A stretch of DNA of 64,000 nt, taken from positions 1 through 64,000 of the forward strand of contig NZ_JAVRHQ010000009.1 in assembly GCF_031846485.1 (NCBI RefSeq). Direction: 5' to 3'. This document shows positions 41,153-50,240 of the stretch, in pieces. The translations under genes and the position numbers were made by a program. A model generated the notes under the pieces. That model searched no databases. It was not told the origin of the DNA and was given only the letters and a program-made list of their open reading frames with translations. The DNA is from Autumnicola tepida. GTDB lineage: Bacteria; Bacteroidota; Bacteroidia; Flavobacteriales; Flavobacteriaceae. Position 1 is the stretch's first letter. Every line of letters begins with the position of its first letter.

Positions 41153-43039
41153 ATGGCAACCGGAAATATTAATGTGTCTGTAGAGAACATTTTTCCTTTA
41201 ATAAAGAAGTTCTTATACAGCGATCACGAAATTTTTCTAAGAGAATTAATTTCCAACGCGACAGATGCGACCCTTAAACTTAAACATCTTACCAGCATTG
41301 GAGAGGCTTCTGTGGAATACGGAAATCCTGTAATTGAAGTTAAGGTTGATAAAGAAGGGAAAAAAATTCATGTTATCGACCAGGGGATTGGGATGACCAA
41401 AGAGGAAGTGGAAAAATACATTAACGAAGTTGCTTTCTCTGGTGCGGAAGAATTCCTTGAAAAATACAAGGATTCAGCTAAAGATAGTGGCATTATTGGC
41501 CATTTTGGCCTTGGTTTCTACTCCGCTTTTATGGTAGCTCACAAGGTGGAAATTATTACGAAATCTTACAAAGACGAACCGGCAGCTCACTGGATTTGTG
41601 AAGGAACCACAAAATTCACCTTAGAAGAAGCAGATAAGCAGGAACGGGGAACAGAAATTATCCTTCATATTAATGAAGACGATGAAGAATTCCTTGAAGA
41701 AAACCGCATTGAGGAATTATTGGTGAAGTATAACAAATTTATGCCCATCCCAATTAAATTCGGAACAAAAGAAGAAACGCTTCCGCTTCCTGAAGACGCG
41801 CCGGAAGATGCAAAACCGGAAACAAAGACCGTTGATAACATCATCAACAACCCCGAGCCGGCATGGACCAAACAACCAACAGATCTTGAGGAAAAAGATT
41901 ATAAAGAGTTCTACCGTGAACTCTACCCAATGCAGTTCGAGGAGCCTTTGTTCCATATTCACCTTAATGTAGATTATCCTTTTAACCTTACCGGAATTCT
42001 TTACTTCCCAAAGATGACGCAGGATATGAATATCCAGCGGGATAAAATTCAGCTATATCAAAACCAGGTTTTTGTGACCGATAATGTTGAAGGAATTGTT
42101 CCTGAATTTTTAACCATGCTGCGTGGGGTTATCGATTCTCCCGACATTCCGTTAAATGTCTCCCGTTCTTACCTCCAGGCAGATTCTTCTGTAAAGAAAA
42201 TTTCCAGTTACATCACCAGAAAAGTGGCTGATAAACTGAAAACTCTTTTCAACAACAACCGGGAAGATTTTGAGAAAAAATGGAACGACATAAAGATCGT
42301 TATTGAATACGGAATGCTTTCCGAAGAAAAATTCTTTGACAAGGCTCAAAAATTTGCCCTTTATCCTACCGTAGATGGTGATTTCTTTACTTTTGAGGAG
42401 CTGGAGGCAAAAATCAAGGAAAACCAAACAGATAAAGACGGAAATATGGTGGTGCTTTATGCCTCTAACCAGGACGAGCAGCACAGCTATATACAGGCGG
42501 CCAAAGATAAAGGTTACCAGGTATTGCTTCTTGATTCCCCTATTGTTTCCCACTTACTTCAAAAACTGGAAACTTCTAAAGAGAAAATTTCCTTTGTACG
42601 TGTGGATTCCGACCACGTGAACAACCTTATCAAAAAAGATGATGAAAACATTTCTAAACTTTCAGATGAAGAAAAAGAAAAGCTGAAAGCTGATTTTGAA
42701 AAAGTTGTTTCGAAGGAAAAATACACCGTACAACTGGAAGCTATGGATAGCGATGCAGCGCCGCTCATAATTACCCAGCCGGAATTTATGCGCCGCATGA
42801 AAGAAATGCAGCAAACCGGAGGTGGCGGAATGTTTGGAATGGGCAATATGCCAGAAATGTACAACCTGGTGGTGAATACCAATCACCCGCTGGTTTCTGA
42901 AATTCTAAACACCAAGACAGAGAAGAAACAGGAACGCCTAATTAAGCAATCGCTGGATTTGGCAAGGCTGTCTCAAAACCTTTTAAAAGGAGAAGAACTT
43001 ACAGCATTTATCAAACGTAGTTTTGATATGGTGAAGTAA
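41153..43039 (+). CDS. htpG: Molecular chaperone HtpG (Hsp90)
   Basis: Bacterial Hsp90 of 628 residues, an ATP-driven dimeric chaperone of the cytosol. The N-terminal GHKL ATPase domain has LRELISNATDA, DQGIGMTKEEV, and IGHFGLGFYSAFMVA; the middle domain carries YLPMQF-like FYRELYPMQFEEP, RDKIQLYQNQVFVTDN and PLNVSRSYLQ. The C-terminal dimerisation region ends with FIKRSFDMVK. No MEEVD tail, as usual in bacteria. Single-gene unit with the promoter described at 41073-41113 and a strong terminator. Confidence 0.97.
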   Translation: MATGNINVSVENIFPLIKKFLYSDHEIFLRELISNATDATLKLKHLTSIGEASVEYGNPVIEVKVDKEGKKIHVIDQGIGMTKEEVEKYINEVAFSGAEEFLEKYKDSAKDSGIIGHFGLGFYSAFMVAHKVEIITKSYKDEPAAHWICEGTTKFTLEEADKQERGTEIILHINEDDEEFLEENRIEELLVKYNKFMPIPIKFGTKEETLPLPEDAPEDAKPETKTVDNIINNPEPAWTKQPTDLEEKDYKEFYRELYPMQFEEPLFHIHLNVDYPFNLTGILYFPKMTQDMNIQRDKIQLYQNQVFVTDNVEGIVPEFLTMLRGVIDSPDIPLNVSRSYLQADSSVKKISSYITRKVADKLKTLFNNNREDFEKKWNDIKIVIEYGMLSEEKFFDKAQKFALYPTVDGDFFTFEELEAKIKENQTDKDGNMVVLYASNQDEQHSYIQAAKDKGYQVLLLDSPIVSHLLQKLETSKEKISFVRVDSDHVNNLIKKDDENISKLSDEEKEKLKADFEKVVSKEKYTVQLEAMDSDAAPLIITQPEFMRRMKEMQQTGGGGMFGMGNMPEMYNLVVNTNHPLVSEILNTKTEKKQERLIKQSLDLARLSQNLLKGEELTAFIKRSFDMVK

Positions 43040-43060
43040 ACTGTATAGATCTATTCAACA

Positions 43061-43097
43061 AAACAGCCGTACCTGACCTGGTACGGCTGTTTTTTTA
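43061..43097 (+). terminator. Intrinsic terminator of htpG
   Basis: Stem AAACAGCCGTACC (43061-43073), loop TGACCT and GGTACGGCTGTTT (43080-43092), then a T run to 43097. It sits between convergent htpG and the hybrid kinase and could act on both strands. Confidence 0.9.
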
Positions 43098-43141
43098 TCT
43101 ATTATTACTAAGAATAGTTGCCCAGGATGCTAAAAAAGAGT

Positions 43142-45373
43142 CTAGAGCTCACAAGGAATTTTTCTACCACTCATATTCCTGTAAATAATCTGGTAAAACT
43201 GCTGGACATCGTATGGCTTCACGATAATATCATCCATTCCGGCATTATAAATTTTCTCCCGCATTTCATCCACTTCCACGGCGGTAAGCGCGACCACAGG
43301 AACTTTAGTATTGCTTTCCCTGATCTTCTTTGTAGCTTCAAGCCCACCCATGCCAGGCATATTGAGGTCCATTAGCACAAGGTCGAAGTTCGTTTCCTGA
43401 AGTTTTTCGATAGCCTCCTCCCCGCTTCCGGCAACATCACATTCAAAATTTTCCTTTTTAAGGATCTTGGTGGTCACTACCTGGTTTATATGGTTATCAT
43501 CTACAATAAGAATTTTTTTAGGATGCAGGCTATCTTCATATTCTTTAAAACTGGACTTCACCTCTTCATTTCTTGCCGTTTCCCTCCTGTCCTTATCTTT
43601 TTCAAACGGAATAACAAAACTAAAGGTACTGCCTTTGCCCTCTTCACTTTTCAGCTTAATTTCAGAATCATGCAATTCCAGTAGTTTCTTCACTATAGGC
43701 AGGCCTAAGCCGGTTCCCTGGTAGCTATAATTGGTGGTGCTTACCTGGGAGAATTCTTCAAAAATAGTTTTTTGCTTGTTTTCAGGAATTCCTATTCCAT
43801 CATCTTTAACTTCAAAGTAAATTATATAATTTTCATCTACAACCTTTCTTAAGCGTGCGCTAATGTAGATATTACCTCTTTCTGTGAACTTCACAGCGTT
43901 GCCAACCAGGTTCATCATAATTTGCGAAAGCCGCACAGGATCACCCATAAGGTAAGACGGAATGTCTTTATCTACATCTACATGAATTTTATTGTTGTTC
44001 TGGACCCTGGAGAATTCAAAGGTATTCAGAACACTGGTCATTAAATCCTGAAGATGGAAAGAAACCTTTTCCAGCCTAAGCTGCTTCGATTCCATCTTGT
44101 TCATTTGCAGCACATCATTGATGAGCGCCAAAAGATAATCGGCTGAAAATTTTAGAGATTTAAGATCGCTTTCATGCTTTTTAAGACTTTCATCCTCGAG
44201 CAACAGAGATGTAAGGCCAATTACGCCATATAATGGGGTTCGAATTTCATGGCTGACAGTAGAAAAAAACTGTGTTTTTAACCTGGCCAGCCTTTCTGCC
44301 TCATCCTTGGAATCCCTAAGTTCCTTATTTTTATGCTTTAGTTCCTGAATAAGCTTTGTCCTGTCCCGGTTTATCTTGTTAAGGCTGAAAAGGATAATCA
44401 CCAGGATTATAGAAGAAACCAACATTATAAATATCTTTTCGTTGGATTTCTTTATTATTTGTGCCTGGTATTCCTGCTCCTTTTCAGCTAATTTAAGGTT
44501 GTTCTGAAACTCGTTATTATCAAACTGGGCATTGGCGATTTCAACCTGCCGCAAGCGCTCCTGTTCAAAAACCTCAGAATTATATTCTTCATACTTATCA
44601 AGGGCCAGATAAGCATCTTCATATTTTTCCAGGCTAAAAAGAACCTTTGCATATTCCTTATAGGCCAGGGAAGCTTCAATAAGATAGTTTTCATCTTCAG
44701 CATTGGCTATGGCCTCTTTTAAAAATTTTTCCGCTTTTTCCAACTCATTGACTTCTGCGTGGTAACGCCCGGTCAAATAATTAAGCTGTGAAAGCAGGTA
44801 TTTATCATCCTTGTGAATCTCTTCCACTATTTCCCAGGCTTCTTCCAGGTAAGGCTTTGCCCTGGAGGGCGCATCATTATCAAGGTAAGTCCAGGCAATA
44901 TTTACGGTAGGATAAAGAACTTCAATTTTACTGTTCAGCTTTTTAGCCAGTGCTATAGCCTTGTTATAGTAATCTATACCGGTTTGTTTGGTTTTTTTAT
45001 CTTCAGAATAAATATTTCCCAGGTTATTGTTTGCCCATAGAACAAGGGTATCATTCCTGGATTTTACGGCATATTCCAAAGCTTCTTCATAATTTTCCCT
45101 TGCTCTTATGGTGTCTTTAAGATCAGAATAACTGGCCCCAAGCATGTTATAGGCATGAAAAATATAGCTGTTATTATCCCTTAGCCTGGCCTCTTCTATA
45201 AGATTCCTTGCCTGAATAATGGCTTCTTTATAATCGTACTTTTCTATGGAATTACTGGAAATGTTATAGAGTGAATCCAGCTGGGCATCGAAACAGGGAT
45301 CTTTTTGCGCTAAACCACCAACCGGGATGAAAGTGATAAAAAGCAGTAAAAACAGTAAATAACTTTTCTTCAA
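43142..45373 (-). CDS. Hybrid sensor histidine kinase with TPR sensor and C-terminal receiver
   Basis: A 743-residue transmembrane hybrid kinase. Order: signal peptide (MKKSYLLFLLLFITFIPVGGLAQ), periplasmic tetratricopeptide-like repeats (about residues 40-300), a membrane helix near 318-338 (IFIMLVSSIILVIILFSL), a coiled linker, HisKA domain with the phosphoacceptor in VSHEIRTPLYGVIGL, HATPase with NLVGNAVKF, DDGIGIP and GTGLGLPIVKKL, and a receiver (ILIVDDNHINQ, VLMDLNMPG). There is no DNA-binding output and no HPt domain in it, so the signal passes through a separate partner. Not adjacent to a regulator gene. Confidence 0.9.
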   Translation of the reverse strand: MKKSYLLFLLLFITFIPVGGLAQKDPCFDAQLDSLYNISSNSIEKYDYKEAIIQARNLIEEARLRDNNSYIFHAYNMLGASYSDLKDTIRARENYEEALEYAVKSRNDTLVLWANNNLGNIYSEDKKTKQTGIDYYNKAIALAKKLNSKIEVLYPTVNIAWTYLDNDAPSRAKPYLEEAWEIVEEIHKDDKYLLSQLNYLTGRYHAEVNELEKAEKFLKEAIANAEDENYLIEASLAYKEYAKVLFSLEKYEDAYLALDKYEEYNSEVFEQERLRQVEIANAQFDNNEFQNNLKLAEKEQEYQAQIIKKSNEKIFIMLVSSIILVIILFSLNKINRDRTKLIQELKHKNKELRDSKDEAERLARLKTQFFSTVSHEIRTPLYGVIGLTSLLLEDESLKKHESDLKSLKFSADYLLALINDVLQMNKMESKQLRLEKVSFHLQDLMTSVLNTFEFSRVQNNNKIHVDVDKDIPSYLMGDPVRLSQIMMNLVGNAVKFTERGNIYISARLRKVVDENYIIYFEVKDDGIGIPENKQKTIFEEFSQVSTTNYSYQGTGLGLPIVKKLLELHDSEIKLKSEEGKGSTFSFVIPFEKDKDRRETARNEEVKSSFKEYEDSLHPKKILIVDDNHINQVVTTKILKKENFECDVAGSGEEAIEKLQETNFDLVLMDLNMPGMGGLEATKKIRESNTKVPVVALTAVEVDEMREKIYNAGMDDIIVKPYDVQQFYQIIYRNMSGRKIPCEL

Positions 45374-45515
45374 GTGGTTATAGGCTTAAGTCAACAATCT
45401 AAGGGCTGCGAAATGTAGTTCATTTAAGCAAAATACGCAAGCTATTGTAGCTAAACGATTACAAAAGCTTATATTTCCGGCAACAATTAATGTTTTTTAA
45501 CTAAAATTTAGGCAC

Positions 45516-45875
45516 ATGCAATACCCCTGGCACCTTTATGTTATGGCAATTATTTACATTCTTGCAGGGGTAAATCATTTTTTAAAACCAAAAATGTATA
45601 TGCGCATTATGCCGCCATATCTACCCGCGCATAAATCTTTGGTTCATCTAAGTGGAATTGCAGAAATTCTTCTTGGCGCTGGCGTGTGTTTTGAGGAAAC
45701 AAAAAACCTGGCCATCTATTTGCTCATTTTAATGCTGATCGTTTTCCTGCTGGTCCATTTTTACATGCTTTCTTCTGAAAAAGCAGGCGCCGGAATTCCA
45801 AAATGGATCCTTACATTAAGAATTCCGCTGCAATTCTTTTTAATGTGGTGGGCCTGGAACTATCTCAAATATTAA
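45516..45875 (+). CDS. DoxX/MauE-like four-helix membrane protein
   Basis: A 119-residue integral membrane protein with four hydrophobic segments (about 6-24, 44-62, 66-82 and 98-115). The HLYVMAIIYILAGVNHF start, PHL/PYLPAHKSLVHLSGIAEILLGAG block and ILTLRIPLQFFLMWWAWNY end match the DoxX family. Members take part in thiol or redox functions in some bacteria; role here not assignable. One base after its stop the AlkB-like gene begins, so they are co-transcribed. Confidence 0.8.
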   Translation: MQYPWHLYVMAIIYILAGVNHFLKPKMYMRIMPPYLPAHKSLVHLSGIAEILLGAGVCFEETKNLAIYLLILMLIVFLLVHFYMLSSEKAGAGIPKWILTLRIPLQFFLMWWAWNYLKY

Positions 45876-45876
45876 G

Positions 45877-46461
45877 ATGATGAATATTGAAACTCCAAAC
45901 TTGCCAGATGCTGAAATTCTTTATTTCCCTGATTTTTTTTCTGAAACTGAAGCAGATCTTTATTCGGAAAGAATTCTGAAGGATACCGCATGGCGGCAGG
46001 ATAAAATCAAAATCTTCGGAAAAGAGATGCTGCAACCAAGGCTTACTGCCCTTTTTGCTGAAAACACCAAATCCTACACCTATTCCGGACTAACTATGCA
46101 TCCTGAAGCTTTTCCTGAAGTATTACTGGAAATTAAACAAGCGGTGGAAAAGGTTTCAGAGGTACGCTTTACCGCCTGCCTCCTGAATTTGTACCGCAAT
46201 GGCCGGGACAGTATGGGCTGGCATGCAGACGACGAGAAAGAACTGGGCCGGAATCCGGAGATTGCCTCGGTGAGTTTTGGTGCCGAAAGGATCTTTCATC
46301 TAAAACATAAAAAGAAAAATGCCAGATTCAAACTAAAGCTTGAAAATGGCAGTTTATTAATAATGAAAGGTTCTACCCAGCATTTCTGGAAACACCAGCT
46401 CCCAAAAACAAAAATGGAAATTGGACACAGGATTAACCTTACCTTCAGAAAAATTGATTAG
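45877..46461 (+). CDS. AlkB-like Fe(II)/2-oxoglutarate dioxygenase
   Basis: A 194-residue oxidative demethylase of the AlkB family, acting on alkylated nucleic acid. Iron ligands His116 and Asp118 are in GWHADDEKEL, His173 in FWKHQLPKTK, and 2-oxoglutarate Arg185 in HRINLTFR. SVSFGAERIF and GSLLIMKGSTQ are the expected strands; the sequence resembles the short bacterial ALKBH2-type proteins. Starts one base after the DoxX-like gene stop. The first Met pair (MMN) leaves a choice of start of one codon. Converges on the nuclease gene with 2 bp between stops. Confidence 0.9.
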   Translation: MMNIETPNLPDAEILYFPDFFSETEADLYSERILKDTAWRQDKIKIFGKEMLQPRLTALFAENTKSYTYSGLTMHPEAFPEVLLEIKQAVEKVSEVRFTACLLNLYRNGRDSMGWHADDEKELGRNPEIASVSFGAERIFHLKHKKKNARFKLKLENGSLLIMKGSTQHFWKHQLPKTKMEIGHRINLTFRKID

Positions 46462-46463
46462 GC

Positions 46464-47246
46464 TTAGCCGTAAATATCGTTAAGGACTTTGGCCAGGCGC
46501 AGCCCTCCTTTTTGAAGCTGCTCCAGTACCATCGGGAAACGCTCGTACATGTACTCGTAGCCAAGTTTTTCACCGTTATCTACAGAGGCATAAAGAGTAT
46601 CTGCCAAATCCCTGGATTCATAAACCCAGTCTAAAAGACTTCCGGACTTTATTTTTTCCATTTCTTCTTTGGAAAGATCTTTGGTGTTCTCTGCCAGCTC
46701 GGTATAACTCATCTGGAAAGAATCGATCATATCGCTGTCCCAAACCCGGTGAATATTGGAACCTTCCCCAAACCACCTTACCTGGATATCATTCCCGCCT
46801 TTGTCTGCACTCCTGCCCGCGTGAAAAGGCTGATGCAAATCCCCCATAAAATGCACCAGCATTTTAAGGTAAAACTGCTTCTCTTCCTTTGGAGCACTGT
46901 TATCTTTTAAAACCGAAATACATTTCCTAATAGCCTGTACCAGATCGCCTTTAGGATTGGCCTTTTCAGGCATATATTTTTCATCTTCAAGATCTATGTT
47001 CACATAGTGCCAGGGGCCGTACTTCCTGAATTCAGGGTCGCTTTTAATATCATCGGCATAATTTGCCACAAATGCAAGGCTTCTTCCATTCAGCAGCTCT
47101 TCAATATTACGCTTTGCTTTTTTGGTGAGATAGGACTCCGCGATTTCCGCAGTAGCCCGGTGGCCCGTTTTTCCCCAGTCTTCATTATTCGCAAGGGTGG
47201 TGTTCATAATCAAGACCGAAAATAATAGTATTAAAGATTGTTTCAT
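46464..47246 (-). CDS. Exported S1/P1-type nuclease
   Basis: Zinc-dependent nuclease of 260 residues, single-strand specific in characterised relatives. The ATG at 47246 (MKQSLILLFSVLIMNTTLANN) gives a signal peptide, after which the mature protein begins near EDWGKTGHRATAEIAESYL; the conserved Trp and His of S1/P1 enzymes lie here. Further zinc-site blocks: NYADDIKSD, WHYVNIDLED, LVHFMGDLHQPFHAG and IHRVWDSDMIDSF. An upstream ATG at 47282 adds 12 residues that would disrupt the signal, so the inner start is used. Periplasmic or extracellular. Confidence 0.9.
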   Translation of the reverse strand: MKQSLILLFSVLIMNTTLANNEDWGKTGHRATAEIAESYLTKKAKRNIEELLNGRSLAFVANYADDIKSDPEFRKYGPWHYVNIDLEDEKYMPEKANPKGDLVQAIRKCISVLKDNSAPKEEKQFYLKMLVHFMGDLHQPFHAGRSADKGGNDIQVRWFGEGSNIHRVWDSDMIDSFQMSYTELAENTKDLSKEEMEKIKSGSLLDWVYESRDLADTLYASVDNGEKLGYEYMYERFPMVLEQLQKGGLRLAKVLNDIYG

Positions 47247-47371
47247 CTGTTTTTGCGATTTTCGGCAAAGATAAGGAAGCAATATAAATTAATTGTTAAA
47301 CTTTTAAACCGGCATCTTTTAATTCAATATATTTATGATATTATATTAATATCAACCTAACAACTTCAGTC

Positions 47372-48232
47372 ATGACACAGGAAAAAGATTTAAAGCCTTC
47401 CAACGGCTATCTCATGCTATTTCTTTTTATTATTCTTTTCTTCGGAAGCATTATCGGTTTTATTGTAATGCCCAGGATATGGTTTGGCTTTGCATTTCTC
47501 ATTTCCATTATTATCCTCCCGGGCCTTATCCTGGTAAATCCAAATGAATCGAGGGTGCTGCTTCTTTTTGGGGATTATAAAGGAACAGTGAAGAAAAACG
47601 GACTTTTTTGGGTAAACCCACTTTACACAAAAAAGAAAATTTCCTTACGGGCAAGAAATTTTGACAGCGAACGGCTGAAGGTGAACGATAAGCTGGGAAA
47701 TCCCGTAATGATAAGCACAATTCTTGTGTGGCGGGTACGGGATACCTTTAAAGCTTCTTTTGATGTTGATAACTTTGAAAATTTTGTGGTAGTGCAAACC
47801 GATGCTGCCGTAAGAAAACTGGCCAGTTTATATCCCTACGATAATTTTGCAGATGAAGGCCTGGATGAAGATATAACCCTTCGCTCCAGCGTAAATGAGG
47901 TTAGCGATGCCCTGGAAAAAGAGCTTGAAGAAAGGCTGGATATTGCCGGGATAGAAGTCCTGGAAGCAAGGATTGGCTACCTGGCCTATGCCAACGAAAT
48001 TGCCAGCGCCATGCTTAAAAGGCAACAGGCAACTGCCATTGTTGCCGCCAGGCATAAAATTGTTGAAGGTGCGGTAAGTATGGTAGAGATGGCGCTATCA
48101 GAGCTAAGCAGGAAACAAATCGTTGAGCTGGACGATGAGCGGCGCACTGCCATGGTGAGTAACTTAATGGTTATTTTGTGCGGGGACAGGGATGCCAGCC
48201 CTATTGTGAATGCCGGCACTTTAAACCATTAA
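47372..48232 (+). CDS. SPFH-domain (stomatin/prohibitin-like) membrane protein
   Basis: A 286-residue protein with two N-terminal hydrophobic segments (about 13-33 and 36-55) and then an SPFH domain: ILVNPNESRVLLLFGDYKGT, KISLRARNFDSERLKVNDKLGNPVMIS, and the helical RKLASLY...SALEKELEERLDIAGIEVLEARIGYL. The last part continues as a helix (RKQIVELDDERRTAMVSNLMVILCGDRD). Such proteins build membrane microdomains. First in a row of closely spaced genes (hydrolase 23 bp on, RHH, HAD). Confidence 0.9.
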   Translation: MTQEKDLKPSNGYLMLFLFIILFFGSIIGFIVMPRIWFGFAFLISIIILPGLILVNPNESRVLLLFGDYKGTVKKNGLFWVNPLYTKKKISLRARNFDSERLKVNDKLGNPVMISTILVWRVRDTFKASFDVDNFENFVVVQTDAAVRKLASLYPYDNFADEGLDEDITLRSSVNEVSDALEKELEERLDIAGIEVLEARIGYLAYANEIASAMLKRQQATAIVAARHKIVEGAVSMVEMALSELSRKQIVELDDERRTAMVSNLMVILCGDRDASPIVNAGTLNH

Positions 48233-48255
48233 TTACAGAAATTAAAAACATCTTT

Positions 48256-49188
48256 ATGATAAAGAAAACTGCAATTTTTATCCTGATGATTTTCGCTCAG
48301 ACAGGCTGGGCTCAGGAGTTATTCAAAGAAGAGGAAATAGCAATTAACCCTGTAATTGATGGTACCCTCACTGTACCAGTAGAAGGCCAGGCTTCTTCCC
48401 TGGTGATCCTGATTGCCGGCTCGGGATCAACAGACCGCAACTGTAACCAGCCCATGATGAAAAACGACGCCCTTAAGAAGACAGCGCATGAGTTAGCTGA
48501 AAATGGCATCGCAACATTTAGGTATGATAAACGCATTTTAAAAATGAGCCGTGCGCAAATGAAGGATGAAGATATTCGTTTTGATGATTTTGTGGAAGAC
48601 GCTGAAGCAATCCTGGATTACTTCAACGGTAAATTTGATCATCTGGTTGTAGCGGGGCACAGCCAGGGTTCACTTGTAGGGATGTTGGCCGCAAAGGACA
48701 AAGCAGATGCTTTTATTTCCATTGCCGGTGCCGGCCAAAGTATAGACAAAATTCTTGTGGAACAGATAGGGAAACAAATGCCGCAACTAAAGGAAAATAT
48801 GCAAACTGCTTTTCAGGAAATAAAAGAAAACGGCAGCACCAGCAATTATCACCCGCTCCTGGAATCTATCTTCAGTCCCGGGCTGCAACCATTCCTGGCT
48901 TCCTGGATCAAGTACAATCCTGCTGTGGAAATTGCAGAACTTGATATTCCCGTACTCATTATAAATGGCACTGCAGATATCCAGATTTCTGAAGAAGAAG
49001 CTAAAATTCTACACCAGGCATTACCTTCTTCAGAATTAGTGATAATTGAAAATATGAACCACATCTTCAGGGAAATAAAAGAAGAAGATAACCTCTTTAA
49101 CTTCAAGACTTATAATGAGCCGCAACGGCCGCTTCACCCGGAATTTATCCCTGCTATCACCGCTTTTGTAAAATCAGTAGAACAGTAA
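48256..49188 (+). CDS. Exported alpha/beta hydrolase
   Basis: A 310-residue serine hydrolase with a signal peptide (MIKKTAIFILMIFAQTGWAQ) from the ATG at 48256; an ATG at 48178 would run inside the SPFH gene in another frame and add a non-signal stretch. Fold signatures: LVILIAGSGSTDRN (oxyanion), nucleophile Ser in GHSQGS and NGTADIQISEEEA with His in NHIFREIKEED for the Asp-His pair. Substrate unknown; the GSGxTDRN loop is typical of BD-FAE-like exported hydrolases. Its TAA shares one base with the ATG of the next gene. Confidence 0.88.
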   Translation: MIKKTAIFILMIFAQTGWAQELFKEEEIAINPVIDGTLTVPVEGQASSLVILIAGSGSTDRNCNQPMMKNDALKKTAHELAENGIATFRYDKRILKMSRAQMKDEDIRFDDFVEDAEAILDYFNGKFDHLVVAGHSQGSLVGMLAAKDKADAFISIAGAGQSIDKILVEQIGKQMPQLKENMQTAFQEIKENGSTSNYHPLLESIFSPGLQPFLASWIKYNPAVEIAELDIPVLIINGTADIQISEEEAKILHQALPSSELVIIENMNHIFREIKEEDNLFNFKTYNEPQRPLHPEFIPAITAFVKSVEQ

Positions 49189-49355
49189 TGGGTAAAAAGA
49201 AAGCATTCGCGCTACGGGTAAATGAAGAGATGCTGAAGGCTATTGAAAAATGGGCTGCTGATGAATTCAGGAGTACCAATGGCCAGATTGAATGGATGCT
49301 GAACAAAACTTTAAAAGAAGCAAACAGAGAACCTAAAACCGAAAAAAAAGAATAA
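49188..49355 (+). CDS. Small ribbon-helix-helix (Arc-family-like) DNA-binding protein
   Basis: A 55-residue ORF, MGKKKAFALRVNEEML to TEKKE, not otherwise called. The KKAFALRVNEEMLKAIEKWAADE and STNGQIEWMLNKTL blocks match the Arc/MetJ ribbon-helix-helix: a short beta-strand with FALRV, helix A and the NGQIEWMLN second helix. It begins on the last base of the alpha/beta hydrolase stop codon and ends one base before the HAD ATG, so it is in a tight operon and probably controls it. Basic N-terminus and tail. Confidence 0.78.
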   Translation: MGKKKAFALRVNEEMLKAIEKWAADEFRSTNGQIEWMLNKTLKEANREPKTEKKE

Positions 49356-50174
49356 ATGCCTTACAAGATTATATTTTCAGATATAGACGGAACCCTTCTC
49401 AATTCAAAAAGGGTCCTTTCTGACCATACGATTAAAACCATACAGGAAATTAGCGATAAAATTCCTTTTGTACTGATTTCAGCAAGAATGCCAAAGGCCA
49501 TGCACCACCTTCAGGACGACCTCAACATTAAACATTATCCTATTATTGCTTATAATGGCGGACTGGTTATGGTGGGAGACAAAGCCATCAGCTCTACCAC
49601 CATTCCTATAGAAACTGTTGAAAAACTCTACGAATTCAACAGCAAGTTTAATTGCCATCTCAGCCTTTATCATGAAGATGAATGGTACGTTCCGCAGATT
49701 GATAAATGGGCACAACGGGAAGAGGAAAACACAAAAGTGGCACCTGAAGTAAAATCCAATGCTGAAGTCATCGAAAAATGGGAAAAAGAAGGTAAAGGCG
49801 CACACAAAATAATGGCAATGGGCGCTGAAGAAGATATTGACGAAATCAGGGATTTCCTGAGTAAAGAATTTCCGGAAGAGCTTCATTTATACCGTTCAAA
49901 ACGTACCTATCTGGAAATTGCAAATAAGAAGATTTCCAAATTCAGTGCTATTCAGTTACTGCTCCGGGAACACTATCAAATAGATGTTAAAGATTGCGTG
50001 GCCTTTGGAGATAATTATAATGATGTGGAAATGATAAAAGGCGTGGGAATGGGAGTAGCTGTGGCCAATGCCAGGGACGAGGTGCTGCAAGTTGCCAATA
50101 ACGTAACCCATGCAGGAATTGAGGACGGGGTCGCAAAAAGTTTAAGGGAGCTTTTTAAACTGGAAAATTCCTAG
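49356..50174 (+). CDS. Cof-type HAD-IIB family phosphatase
   Basis: A 272-residue sugar-phosphatase-type HAD hydrolase. Motif I is FSDIDGTLLNS with nucleophile Asp, motif II in PFVLISARMP, motif III Lys in KISKFSAIQLLL and motif IV in VAFGDNYNDVEMIK. A C2B cap domain lies in the middle (about 85-190). ATG follows directly on the RHH stop. Substrate unknown; Cof-like enzymes often act on sugar phosphates or FMN. Confidence 0.92.
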   Translation: MPYKIIFSDIDGTLLNSKRVLSDHTIKTIQEISDKIPFVLISARMPKAMHHLQDDLNIKHYPIIAYNGGLVMVGDKAISSTTIPIETVEKLYEFNSKFNCHLSLYHEDEWYVPQIDKWAQREEENTKVAPEVKSNAEVIEKWEKEGKGAHKIMAMGAEEDIDEIRDFLSKEFPEELHLYRSKRTYLEIANKKISKFSAIQLLLREHYQIDVKDCVAFGDNYNDVEMIKGVGMGVAVANARDEVLQVANNVTHAGIEDGVAKSLRELFKLENS

Positions 50175-50240
50175 TACGAGGATTATCTAAAAAAGTTTCT
50201 TAAAAATTGTATTTTGCCCCCGCAACTACAATTTATTTTT

